Assembly (NCBI GenBank): GCA_918026815.1
Contig: CAKJVC010000092.1
Coordinates: 1-64,000 of the forward strand
Direction of reading: 5' to 3'
From: Chalara sp. BL73
Taxonomy: Eukaryota > Ascomycota > Leotiomycetes > Helotiales
DNA: 64,000 nucleotides
Shown here: positions 1-10,924 of the stretch, piece by piece
Layout: each line of letters starts with the position of its first letter
How positions within the stretch are numbered: the stretch's first letter is position 1
Position numbers and translations under genes: made by a program
Notes under the pieces: generated by a model
What the model was told of the DNA's origin: nothing
Databases searched by the model: none
What the model saw: the letters and a program-made list of their open reading frames with translations, nothing else

Positions 1-678
1 CGATTGTACCTTTCAGTACTAAAGGCGCCGTACCAAGTTGTTTGGACATCGCTGCCGTTGGGATTATCTTCTAAATAATCTATCACTGCAAAGGACTTAT
101 TAGTGGCCCGTTCGATAGCTGTCTCAAGTGTGGCTATCTGCGGAATTGGTACATGACTTGAAAGTCACTGCCCAGCTTCCAGAAAGCAGGAAAGAAGACC
201 AAACAGATGAAGGCTTCGCATCGTGATTGATTATGACCGTAGTTAATAGAATTTGTGGAAGCAAGTCACGATTTAGATATACCATTTTAAAGTTGGCATA
301 CCTTACCCTTGTTTCTTGGCATGCATCTTTTAGGAAGGTAAACAAGTTGCATTTCCTTTAAAGGGTTACTTTGAATTACCTTGTATTAAAAATTGTACGA
401 GCTACTTGGCAATAGTTGTTTTGGTAAGATAATAGAGCCAAAATCCATGCAACAGTCCAGAGGGGCAACTGCCAGCGGCTAAGTGAACCAGGCTCGTTAT
501 GCGAGCGGTCCCCCGAAGCCTTGCCGCGCCCGAACCACAATGCTGCCGGTATCTGGACCCAAATACCAGGGGATAAGCAAATTTTTCTTACACGAATGCG
601 CCCGGTGTTTAAACCGAAGACTTTAAATACTAATCAGTATGCTTAAATGGAACTCGTTTTTCGAGCCCCCGAAGCAGT
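1..678. other. No gene seen
   Basis: I see no convincing coding stretch or RNA gene at the left edge. Open frames here are short, lack family resemblance and are interrupted on both strands. The DNA leads directly into the foldback element at 679. Confidence 0.5.
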
Positions 679-880
679 GTTCTCAATAGTATTTGCATAA
701 TACTATGCAACGTAAGCAAAGCCCAGAATATGGCCCGTGTGCGATGGTTGCTGTAGCATCCGGATAAGTAACCCAACAACGCAATATTTGTTATCGTCAA
801 AATTACTTTATTAGGGCAAGCACGGGCCTTATACTAGTCTTGCTTAGATTGCATAGTATTATGCAAATACTATTGAGAAC
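679..880. mobile_element. Foldback/MITE-like element with perfect 32-bp inverted ends
   Basis: The 32 bases at 679-710 are the exact reverse complement of 849-880. Each end also contains its own short palindrome (TTGCATA...TATGCAA). Inside the perfect arms the complementarity continues in patches, for example a taagcaa block and a ggcccgtg block on the left matched on the right. There is no open reading frame inside, so this is non-autonomous. I could not find a clean target-site duplication, so the transposon superfamily is unknown. A structured non-mobile palindrome is the alternative. Confidence 0.65.
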
Positions 881-1993
881 GGAGCGGAGCCTCCTGCCTC
901 CCGCCTATCGAGGGAAGGCTCGTCAACGCTACGCGACCTACGGGCTGCATCACCTCGCATGTCATAGGTAGCGATTTTCATGGCACTACGTTTGCTCTTC
1001 TCGATCCCTGGGAGAAGAATCCTTCATTTGTGCGAACTGGTATGGCTTTTATCATTCGGGGATGTTGTGACAGGGAAGATCAAGTATGATCAAAAGAACG
1101 CTAATGCAGATGTCAATAACGCAGAAGGACTTGTACAGCAGCCGGCTTTTAAACTTGACGACGCAAACTTCAAGTCCAAGCCAGTTGCCACAATGGATCA
1201 TCATAAACGTCAGATGAAACCTAAATAGAAATAGTTGGAGCAAGGCAAAGTTGGTTGCTGAGCTTGAGCGTCGGAATCGAGCGGAAGATCTGTTATGCTG
1301 GCTCTGGGTTGATGGGTGATGCCACTTTCCTGGCAGATGATAAAAGAGGGCGAGTACTCTGAAAAGGAATGCGGTTAAGACGAGGAGCGGTGAATATATA
1401 TTGCATCCAAGCCTGGACTATAAGTTAATCTCAAGAACCTTTACATGTAAGCAAGAAATTATAGTCCATCTGCCTTAACCCTTTTCTAGTACGCCAAGCT
1501 CGAATGTTAAGCGAGAACAACAAAAGTATCCCTGAGCGACTGATTGACATTTCACAAGCTTTGACGCTATATTTGCTGCTTTGATTATACATACAAGTGT
1601 TGTATATGCCAAACTACCGTCTTACAGCGCCAACCCTCCGATTCGGTACAAAACTTCGAAGGCAGTGCTTTAGAGGCTGTTGTCCAATCACAATTGCTCT
1701 GGGTCGAGACAGGACCCTGGCTCATTTAGTAATTTTTGGACGCTTGGCATTCGGTCAAGATCCTGTGTGGGATCCGGACAAGCTCGATCAGACGTTACGA
1801 GCACTGTGTTTTCCCTCCACTCCAAACTCTCCTCTCTTGAACAGCTCTCCAAGGTCCATTTTACCTGTCGCGGAGTTCCGTAATATTTAAGATTGCCCAA
1901 ATTCTTTCTGATCAACAGGGATGTCATCACATCTACGTGACTGCCTGAGAAATCAATAGAACGCCGGAAGCGAGCGCTTGGAAACCTGTCAAT
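881..1993. other. Gene-poor spacer
   Basis: Short open frames occur at about 980-1228 and 1597-1890 (plus), but neither resembles a family I know and neither has splice or codon support. I treat the stretch as intergenic upstream sequence of the decayed regulator gene. Confidence 0.45.
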
Positions 1994-3723
1994 ATGACGC
2001 CTAGCGATTCCCAGACTGGACCAGAGCTGGAGTTCTTGACTTTCACCACGATACCGGCTCGAGATCGCCGTGGCGCGGACGACGAAGAAAATCGTAGGAT
2101 CGTTCGTTCACACGCTATTCGAGACGCGAATAGGCGGAAGAAGCTTGCATCAGGAAACAATCTTAATAATGTGCCTATCAGACCTCCAAGCAAGCCTAAA
2201 CCTCAGTCAACTTTTACTGCAAGGTTCCGTCTAGATTCACATTCCAAAAAGAGTAATTCTTGCTCACGTGACCATGATGTTGAGAGAAATATCAAGGAGC
2301 TCTCAAAACAGATTCAGACCGTGCCGCAGCACTCGGTCCGAGTCCATATGGGTCCTTCAGGCTCAAAGTTTGATCCTTTTGATACACTTCCCGTAGCGCT
2401 TGGTCCTCGGGCCAGAGCCGTGGTAGAGTTCCGTGAGTGTCCCTGGTGTAGGGCGTTAAATAGCTTAAACTGACTACGAAGACAGATAAACTCTCAACCA
2501 AAAAGCCGTTTTCCACTTTTACTCTCGTGATAGGTTGTTTAACGCGGCCGCAGGATCCTGCATGGTTTAATGCTACTTTAGCGCTGATCTCCTTGAACTA
2601 CGATCTCAAGGTTGGGGGCGCGGTTTCTCCGGAGTGTCTTCTGTACAGAGGTGAAGCTTTGAGACTCGTGAATGAGCGTCTCAATACTACGCCTGCTATC
2701 GTGGATGACTACACAGTTGCAGCAATTGCCTCACTGGCGAATTTTGATGTGAGCAGACCTCGGCCATTTCCACTAGAATTGTGTTGACTGATTACTCGGG
2801 TAGACTACTAATGGATCAAGAATCAATGCAAAAATGCATGTTGAGGGACTTCTAGAAATTATGGCCTTGCGAGGAGACCTCGAAAGGGGGCTTTTGCACT
2901 GGAAGGCAACCACGTTTTACAGAAAATTGTGGCATGGTATTGCCCTAGACTCATTTCTCTAGTATATGGTTAGTAAGAGCACACTGACATTCACAAATAG
3001 GTGTGATCTCAGCTATGCAACACTTTACGACGTCTCTCCGAATTTCGCAATTCTGCAAGTCGATGGATGCACAGCCTCTCTCACTACTTTCATTGAAATA
3101 TTCTCTCCTGGAATCACATCAAGAACAGACTTTTCAAGTCCACACGACCTCTTTGGGGAAATGTCCGACATCTTCCAAGTGTTACGTCTGCTTTCCATAT
3201 GTATGACGAAGGATAGCATCACCGCTAGTGACCAATACCTCTTCGCTCGTGGAATCTACATCACCGAATACAAACTTTTGACAGTTCTTGACCAAATCGA
3301 TCCGTACGAGGACGATATCATGATCAGCCGCAATTCCCATATATATGGCTCTTGTCGCTTGGCTGCATATCTCTATATCTACTTCATCTTGAGGGAACTG
3401 CCCCTTCTGCAGAGATCAACCGTACTTTGGCGCGGCGACTGAAATTTCTCCTGGGGACCAACCATGCGAACCTGCTGGACATTTGGAAAGATGATCTGTA
3501 TCTTCTTCTCTGGATTGTGTCTATGGGTGCTATCGCAACACTTTTATCAGCTGAAGCGAGTTATTTTGCTGGCATTTTGGGGAAGTTGATCGCCCACATT
3601 GGGTTGGAAACTCCTGAACAATATAGAGATGCCTTGCAGGAGATTGTTTGGATTGACGACACTTGCCGACAGCGGGCTATATCCGCTTTATGGTCCAAAA
3701 TTTCGCCTATAAATATGCCTTGA
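1994..3723 (+). pseudogene. Decayed fungal-specific regulator (DUF3468/'tachykinin family'-like)
   Basis: The deduced protein opens with an Arg/Lys-rich segment (RSHAIRDANRRKK), followed by a DPFDTLPVALGPRA block and helical segments (DPAWFNATLALISLNYDL; VNERLNTTPAIVDDYTVAAIASLANFD; MHVEGLLEIMALRGDL; SCRLAAYLYIYFILRELP; LLLWIVSMGAIATLL). That order matches the fungal transcription-factor-like DUF3468 proteins that lack an N-terminal zinc cluster. A first intron (2433-2533) joins in frame. After the donor at 2749, the only plausible acceptor (2820) leaves the next homologous stretch out of frame. The homology then hits a stop near 2960-2962 and changes frame again at about 3400 in a CCCC run with no room for an intron. 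These breaks suggest a pseudogene, or uncorrected homopolymer errors. No DNA-binding domain is visible. Confidence 0.6.
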
Positions 3724-3861
3724 TGATCGAGACTGCGATATATACATTAATACTTCAACAACCTCAAGGCATCCGTGCGAATAGGTATATCAGCCTCAAT
3801 TCGAAATCGCTATCAATATTACCTAAAACATGGCACTCAATGATAGGCACAAACTCCTCAG

Positions 3862-4132
3862 GTCAAACCATTCCTCATTCTTCCAGACACCTTCCACTCA
3901 GTCCCCGATGTTACCCTCGAACTCCTCATCACGCAATCCTTTAACACCAACTCATCACCCACAAACAAGCTCTTCTTCAACATGGCGGCTTCGCCTCCGA
4001 ATGGATCCCCTATAGACCTACTTCTCCCGAAGTTTCCCCGGCCACGCTACGAGATGGCCAGGCGAGAGTTGGAAACCCGGGTGTCTGAGAAACGGTATGG
4101 GTGTATGGCAAGGCTAGCTTCGCGGAAGATGT
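3862..4132 (+). other. Coding-like exon remnant, unknown
   Basis: After a pyrimidine-rich tract ending in CAG there is an open frame of about 90 codons to a TAG near 4132. It contains VKPFLILPDTFHSVPDVTLE, and near its end RYEMARRELETRVSEKRYG. The composition looks like real protein, but there is no start codon or upstream exon I can tie to it and I do not recognise the family. It may be the last exon of an unresolved gene or a relic. Confidence 0.25.
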
Positions 4133-5523
4133 AGGATATCCGGCCAAAGCTTGTGAGTGGTGTTGAGAGTGGGTTACGAGGAATCGCGGCCGGGTAATCC
4201 AAAGCCGCATTGATTGTTGATGGGGCATCCCGGTGGCGGTGCGGTATTTCTTCGGAGAAATATGGTAGCGCTGCACGCTAGGGACTTGGCGATACTTGCT
4301 AGGTCTTCTTAGTTTTGTGGGGGCGGGGGGTCTGTCCTTTCTAAGTGCTTCATCTCAGTTGTTGGGATCTACTTTCATATATCCAAAACTATTAGCAACG
4401 GAAAAGCCTTTCGTCTAAGGGTCAATGGCCCCAGGGTCACCGATAAGCGTGCAGCATCGTCCTCGCCACAGAGGCTCCATTACTAATAATTTTGGCCCTG
4501 TCCAAAAATATACCATGGGCTTTCTAATTCGGGTAATCAGAAATTACGGCACTGAAATATGATATACACAGTTAGGGCCTCTACTGGGCGATAGTTCAAG
4601 ATGGACTCCTGCTCTATCCCACTCTACTACATCCGCGACCCGTAGCAACGCTCAATCCTCACCGTCGCGCACAACACTCATGCACAGTCCCTTTCTTCTC
4701 CCCGATCCTTGCCACACTCCAAGTTGCCAAAATCCGAGCATTGTCTGACCGGGCATAAGTGAACCGGGCATAAGTGACCGGACATAAGCGGCCAGACATA
4801 AAGAGCATTCCATAGGTTCCAGACATGATATCCCAATTCGCCATATGCGGAGCGTAATTGCAAACATGCTAGGCTGGGAAACCGGCAAGACTAATTCGTC
4901 CGTTGCGGCATGTGAGCCGGATGCGCCCTAGGTGCCAGATCAACAGAGAAAACGGAAGGGATACCGCATTTTCTCTAGAACGACCGCAAGCCATCGAATC
5001 AATTTACGATGCATGCCCGTTCAAAGACGTAAAAACGCGCACGGGTATTCAGCAGCCGTGCATGTTCCGGTTTCCTCGACACCGCCTCTTCCAGCGTCGT
5101 TAAGGGGGGAAAAAAACTACTTAAAAACTTTCGCCTTGGCTTTAAAGCTGTGGCTGAGAATTCACCATGACGGCGTCAGATCACCTGACTGGGAATTTTC
5201 CAGAAGGGCGGAGGCGTTCTTGAATGGCGTAGGTGACCAATCAAGCTAGCGGCGTATGCAGCCATGCTAGAAAATCTCCCCAGCCCGATCAGCCACGGCG
5301 GTGCGGGAATAAAAATAGGAGGGTTGAGAAGCACAGCGACTTCCTTGAAGGTTGCTGTTCCGGACATATTCGCAGCTGAATGGGGGAGAGTTGCGTCGGG
5401 TAGCATAGGAATCTGATGCATAGTACACAGTTGGTGAGGCTACGTTGAAGTCATGAAGGTAGGAGAAGTATCATCAAGAAAATTTATTATTGCTTCTAGA
5501 TATCATATATTATCAAATGTTTA
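4133..5523. other. Intergenic spacer
   Basis: No supported gene. The stretch contains a short tandem repeat (4749-4805, listed separately) and the downstream flank of the minus-strand MFS gene. Open frames at 4652-5249 on both strands overlap each other and the tandem repeat and look spurious. Confidence 0.5.
4749..4805. repeat. Four-unit 14-15 bp minisatellite
   Basis: Four consecutive imperfect units start at 4749, 4764, 4778 and 4792. The shared pattern is CCGGGCATAAGTGA. Later units differ by single changes (GGAC for GGGC, AGCGG for AGTGA). No gene spans it. Confidence 0.8.
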
Positions 5524-7057
5524 CTACATTGCCTCGGCTTCCGCAGCCACTCTCTCTGATCTCTCTTGCAAAGCTCGCTCAGCCTGCGTTGGCGTATTTG
5601 GAACGAGCTTGATAAAAATTGGAATCAATACGGCAACACAAGCCCCAAGGCCTAGAAATCCAGCAGTGATACCCCAACCGAGCGTGTAACCAGGAGCGCT
5701 CTTGGTAGGCCAGATCTGACTTCCGTATACCGAAGACAGGTTGCCAACGGCGTTAATCATCGCGATAGCAATAGCCCTCTTCTCGGCCGGCAGATCGATG
5801 GTCTTGGATGCCCAGGCCAGGATGAGTGGGAGCGCGCTCCAAATTCCCGAAGCCACGAAGCAGAGCATGACGTATCGCACCACCGGCTTCTCAACAATTG
5901 CGCAGACCATAGCGCAGATGAATCCAAGGGTGAGGGCGCCAGAGATGTGCCATCGGCGGTCGTTTCGTCGATCCGCAGAGTAGGCGCAAATATTGAGACA
6001 CACCGTTGCAACTGCGTACACTGGTACGGTCATATACTGGGCGATAACAGTTTTGTAGCCAAGTGATTTAGTGATGGTAGGAATAAAGTACGAGATCGTT
6101 CCGGCACCAACATCAAGGACGAACAAGAACATGAAGGCATAAGTTCGGGGATCGGTAGCTGCGGCTTTGAATGCTTCCCAGTGGCTGAGTCGTTCACCAT
6201 TGGATGATCCAGATGCCCGGCTGTCGGCCATAATCCGGACAGTGGCCAATTGGCGTTCCTCCAAGCTGAGAACGGAGGAAGAGTGTGGGAAATCAAGGAG
6301 GATGAACTTTGCGATGATGGCAACCCCAACAGTGGCAACACCTTCAATGATGAAGAGCCATCTCCACCCACTGATTCCGTGAGCATTGTGCAGCCCCCCA
6401 GTAATACCACCAGCAAGCAGACCCCCAAAAGCTCCCGACAGGACAGCAGCACTGTAGAAAATAGCAAATCGCTTTCCAATTTCAGCAGTCGTATACCAGC
6501 AGCTCATCACGAACAGGACACCAGGGAAAAATCCGGATTCGATGCATCCCAGGATGAATCTGAACGCAAGCATCGATGAGTAGTTGGGAGCAGTAGCCAT
6601 GACGGCGCTCAACGCGCCCCATGTCAGCATAATCGACGGTAGGAAGATGGATGGACGCGTGCGGCTTAGAATCATATTGGACGGGACTTCGCATATCAAA
6701 TATCCAAAGAAGAAGATCGAGAGGACCCATGCGTATCTTTGGGCATCCAATTTAAGATCAACATCCATTCCAGCAATTCTTGCATTTCCCTGGATCTGTT
6801 AATGTAACTTCTTGTACAACCTGCGCTCTTTGACTTACGATATTGGTCCGATCAATATAATTTAGAATGTACATGACCCACAAAATTGGCATCAAGTGAA
6901 GGTCAATCTTTCGTCGAAGCTTTTTCTCAGCTTCGGTACCTGGTACATAGTTTCTCAATGCTTGTTGGATTTCGAGCTCCTCAGCGGTCACACCGCTCTT
7001 TGTTGCACCGGCATCCATTTCGATGTGGGAAGAGTCTTCTGCCTTGATATCTCCCAT
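5524..7057 (-). CDS. MFS carrier, anion:cation symporter (Dal5/TNA1-like) family
   Basis: Two exons (7057-6839 and 6789-5524) join in phase across a 49-bp intron to give about 494 residues, the usual length for this family; an in-frame upstream ATG at 7072 would add five. The first exon has the cytosolic N-terminus and first membrane segment ending in the family motif DRTNI, and the second begins GNARIAGM. The motifs EVPSNMIL and GCIESGFFPG and about twelve hydrophobic segments fit fungal ACS-type transporters of the plasma membrane, which carry organic anions such as allantoate, nicotinate, pantothenate or sugar acids. The substrate cannot be read from sequence. Its neighbours, a Zn2Cys6 regulator and a threonate-type dehydrogenase/kinase fusion, make a four-carbon sugar acid a reasonable inference. 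A MITE lies about 345 bp upstream of its start. Confidence 0.9.
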
Positions 7058-7892
7058 TTTTGCAGGTGGCAATTGATTTTGGAGAGGGTGGAAGCTGGCC
7101 CTTGCTGGTACCCAAGTTGTGATTTAAGATATGAGTGATGCGAGATACGACTGAGTGGATTGGAAGGAGCTCGATGGTCGATATTAACTGGCAAGCATCT
7201 ACATCTTTATATCCACTCTGGGGTGAGGGGTGTTCTGGGGACTGGGGTAATAATTCAACAATTTCATGAATGCCCAGCCTTCAAGGCAAGCATTTGCGCC
7301 CAGAACCGAGATCCAAGCCATGATCCAGGGCGGCCTGGGAAGAATGGGGGGGACCGACGGACAGAAGACCGCGGTGCGCATTTCTTTGCGCGATCTGCTT
7401 AAAGTGATATTCCAATTCTGCAATTTTTTTTTCCAGGGAGGTCCCAGAATGCCTTATTTAAAAACACACATTCTATAAGCGTTTTTACGCTTGATCGAAA
7501 AATCAAAAACTTGTTTAAGCCTGCAACACTTATATATGGCCTCAAGGCTTTTAAGAGCTGTCAGCTGAAAAGTATCGTTTTTAAAACTAATGATTCTTAC
7601 GAACCCCCGGAGGAAAAAAAAAAGCAGAGAATTGGAATATCACTTGGCGCCACACTTCGTTCCCGCACACCACAATGGAGCACCTGCTGAAAGCCATTTT
7701 TGGTACTCCTTGCCTCATATAAACAACGAGTCTGGGGAGAGTAAAAGCTGCAGACCACCAATCCCACGAATCATGGAAGTCCTCCATGTTGGAGTGGGTT
7801 AATCCCTGAAAGATGAATTGATGCTAGAAAAAGTGATATCACAATTTCGCGGAAAGCGTAAGGAAGCAGATAGTATCCTTGATCACAATTAA
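7058..7892. other. MFS promoter and regulator 3' flank
   Basis: This is the spacer between the start of the MFS gene and the end of the regulator gene, both on the minus strand. It is largely occupied by a MITE (7402-7645). I see no additional gene. Confidence 0.6.
7402..7645. mobile_element. MITE, copy 1 (244 bp)
   Basis: The left end AAGTGATATTCCAATTCTG recurs inverted at the right end (GAATTGGAATATCACTT, ending 7645). A clearly related sequence with the same outer ends and a shared inner block (ttaaaaacacacattct) lies at 40461-40610. There is no coding capacity. Shared ends plus shared interior at two loci identify a non-autonomous repeat family. I could not define a target-site duplication with confidence. 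Confidence 0.75.
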
Positions 7893-10127
7893 TTATCGAG
7901 TCCGAGAATAATTATTATCCAGTGCAGCAGCCGGGGCTACGTCGAAATAACCTAGCGGAAAGAACTGCTCATCATAAAATGGTACCGAGTCATCAAACAT
8001 ACGCATTATCCCGTTATCAGCTCCTCCGTACAAGTTCTGATCCCACACTTGACCTGCTGATTGGCTCGGATCATGACTGAAGTGGTTTACGTCGACATTG
8101 GGCGGCGGCTGCTGTTTCTCGCCCGTTCCCCAGGAGTTGACGCGATCTAGCATTTTGTGCAGGCCTGTTGCGATATAGCAAGAAAGATGTCTGTCCCCGG
8201 CTCTTGCATCAAGTAATAAGCGTACAATGCGGGTCACAAGTTCCCGAATCAATTCAGAATCCGTACCCAATTTGTAGCCTTTCCACCTGTGCTGAACCTT
8301 TAATAAGAAAACTGCAGAGCAAGTTATCATTGTGTGGAGGTAAATGGGAACTCCAACGACCGAGTTTCGAATGTCAGGTTCATCTAACACAGTCTGGAGA
8401 ATTGATGTTGCACACGCAATGGCAAAGTTTGCTAGCTCTCGCCGTTCTAGTGACAGCTCAAGCATGACTCCTTGTTGAATGCCACGCAAGGCAAGAGAAT
8501 TCACCTGTAATTTGGCAAAATGGAGATGAAGACTAACACCCTTGGATGGATAGGTCGCGACATAAGGGTTTGGAGCTAGCTGCGGTTCCCATTTCATGCG
8601 CCATGTATCAAGGGCAACATTAAAATGCCGTAATCGAACGAGATCATCTTCTGCGACCATCTGGTGGATATCTGGTCCGAACGTGTTGTAAACCCTAGTA
8701 AGAATAATGAAAATTGACACTTGACTATGCAATCGAAAGTCGGCTTGAGAGATTCCTGGTAACGACAAGAACTTTTCATGATTTGTAATCGTTGAGTCTT
8801 CTTGAATTACAGGTGGCCGGCCATAAGCGATACTGAAGTGGTGATCACAGACGTATAAGAAGTACCATAGTCTAGCGCCTTCGAAGTGTTCTCTTGAACC
8901 TCGCATTACTCGAGCATAATTCTGATGCAAGTGCAGTTCTGTCGCAATTCTAACAGCGTGGCCAGAAAGTTTCCCTGCGTCAACGTGAGTATGCTACAAG
9001 AATATACGTTTCGGATAGACTCACAGCTGACGTCTGAAAGCCAAAATGCTCCAACACAGAGAGCTCGAACTCCATCTAGGCTGTGATAGCGCTCGAACAT
9101 AGAATCACAAACGAGTGCGATAAATTCCTTGTAGCAAATATCGAAGACCTTCTCCTTTCCCGGTATGTGCAGAGCGGTCACAGTAAGAATGGCCGCCAGC
9201 AAAAGGGAAGAAGACTGCCGTACAGAGGTTAAATTATCATGAGCGAGAGCGACCCCTCCCCATAAATAATGATTGAGTGACGTGCTAAATACCCGGAAAA
9301 GTTCATCAGCATCAGCCTCACTAACCATTCCTTTCGAGATAAAGTCGTCTTCTATACTTGTGGGGCGAGGTGCATGAAGATGTCCGTAAGGATAACTCCT
9401 AAGATTTCGTAGTTTGGTCACTTCGTATAAAGTGCCCATAGGATCTGTGACGAGCGCATCATTTGTTCTATCCGGGTCAGGCTCTTGGGAGTTCTCCCGT
9501 GTCATGGCCATTCCTGAAGTTCGAGCTGGCCTTGATGTATCGGGACTCTCCGCATTCTCAAATCCGACTCGCTGACTTATCTCTTTGTTGTACTGGAGTT
9601 GCGCAGCAAATGATTCCAAAGCGGGGAGGTCCAATACCCCTAAGATCTTCGAGACGGCCAGAGACAAAGCCTCGGCTTTCTCTTCCATGGAAGACCTCCA
9701 TCTGAGGTAGTTAGTAAAGTGAGTGTAGTTAATAAACGACAAAATCTAGACGCCAAGGAATCGACTGGGCTCATATAATTGATGGAAAAGGACTCGAACT
9801 AGGGCGCTTGAAGCTGGGTAGGGAGGGGTGGGGGATATTCACAAGAAAGACTTACTCTGTGCCTTCCTTCAGGAGGGACTGTAAACTTTTATTTATTACA
9901 CAACGTAACCCTTTCTTCGAGCACCGAGAACAGATCTCTCGCTGTGGGGGATCAAGATCGCACTTAATCTTTCGTGTTTGACACTCCGTACACGCGTGGA
10001 TCTTTCTCGAAATCTTGGGGATTCGTGCCAAATCACCATCCAGACCCGTACTCACGTGAGTCCCTGATGCAGGTGATTCGCTGTCCACCTCAGTCCTGCG
10101 GCGCTTAATGCCTGCCATGCCCAGCAA
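7893..10127 (-). CDS. Zn2Cys6 transcription factor with fungal-specific TF domain
   Basis: Three exons (10127-9856, 9701-9025, 8974-7893) join in phase to about 676 residues. Exon 1 carries a binuclear zinc cluster with Cys at 46, 49, 56, 66, 69 and 76 (C-x2-C-x6-C-x9-C-x2-C-x6-C), preceded by a basic KRRR stretch. After a coiled linker, the middle region has the fungal_trans hallmarks: LLAAILTVTALHIPG, then LSGHAVRIATELHLHQNYA across the second junction, then RLWYFLYVCDHHFSIAYGRPP. It is nuclear by family. It is divergent from the dehydrogenase/kinase fusion (798 bp between starts) and follows the MFS gene on the same strand, the usual place for a pathway-specific regulator. The first intron is long (154 bp); the second is 50 bp. 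The inducer is not known. Confidence 0.9.
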
Positions 10128-10390
10128 TGCATTGTCGTCTCCAAGTCAGCGTTGCAAATGCAGTCCGACTGCGTTTGCTGCTGCTGCAGCAGACCCTAGC
10201 CGAGCCTGATACCGATTATCAGGGAAGATCACAACAAGTTGCCAGGTTCTTTGGTCTCGGTCCCTGACTCCAAAATGCGGGGGAAGGGGAAGGCGCGTTA
10301 TCCTTGACCTGGGGAAAGGCTTCTCGTCGGAGACAAGTGCGAGGGTCGTCAAGGAGAATACTGTAGGAATTATGCCAGAGCGAAATGGCG

Positions 10391-10409
10391 TGGTGGTGGT
10401 GGTGGTGGT
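10391..10409. repeat. (TGG)n microsatellite
   Basis: About six uninterrupted TGG units sit in the divergent promoter region. Confidence 0.9.
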
Positions 10410-10428
10410 TCGAGTGTGATAGAGAGGA

Positions 10429-10442
10429 CGGAAAGAAAGCCG
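10429..10442. promoter_or_regulatory. Candidate Zn2Cys6 site CGG-N8-CCG
   Basis: Inverted CGG triplets eight bases apart are the classic half-site arrangement bound by dimeric Zn2Cys6 factors. This one lies between the regulator gene and its probable target. A match this short can occur by chance. Confidence 0.3.
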
Positions 10443-10924
10443 CGGGTTGGAAGGGACATTTGGATTGGTAAATTTTCGCTTACTAAGCAGTTCCTCGGCT
10501 CTTCCCCCGCACATCAAAGTCATGGGAGTACAGTATAAACTTGAAATAGAGAGAAAGAAAGTTCAATCCTTGTTCGCATGTTACAGACCTGCCACTACGG
10601 AGAGAAGACCGCATGTTGTGTGCAATCGGTAGGGGCAATGGCACAGAACGAGGGTTGAAATCAACGTATTGGAAGCAAAGACCTAGATCTAAACCCATCT
10701 ATCAAAAAGCAAATGCCGAGTCCGGTAAATATATATCTGTGAAAGGTATTTGTATCCGTTAGTTTCATTTTTCTTTTCCGTTTCCAATTTCGAGAGTGTC
10801 AAGCACAGATTCCGCTCAACTCCGCTTCTCCTTCTTCTAGAGCATATTTGTTGATTTAATCGTTATTTGCACGTAGATGAATTGAACAATTTACCTGCAT
10901 TTCAAACACATATAATCCGCCAAG

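Larger units (their letters stand above)
10128..10924. promoter_or_regulatory. Divergent promoter region, regulator / dehydrogenase-kinase fusion
   Basis: This 797-bp spacer separates two oppositely transcribed genes and must hold both promoters. It contains a CGG-N8-CCG inverted triplet (10429-10442) and a GGT microsatellite (10391-10409). I see no other gene. Confidence 0.55.

Noticed and set aside
980..1228. Possible 82-residue small protein
   Set aside because: No family, no signal peptide and no conserved neighbour context; length is within chance for this base composition.
9780..9830. tRNA-like GACTCGAACTAGGG box
   Set aside because: No cloverleaf can be drawn around it and it falls inside the 154-bp first intron of the regulator gene.
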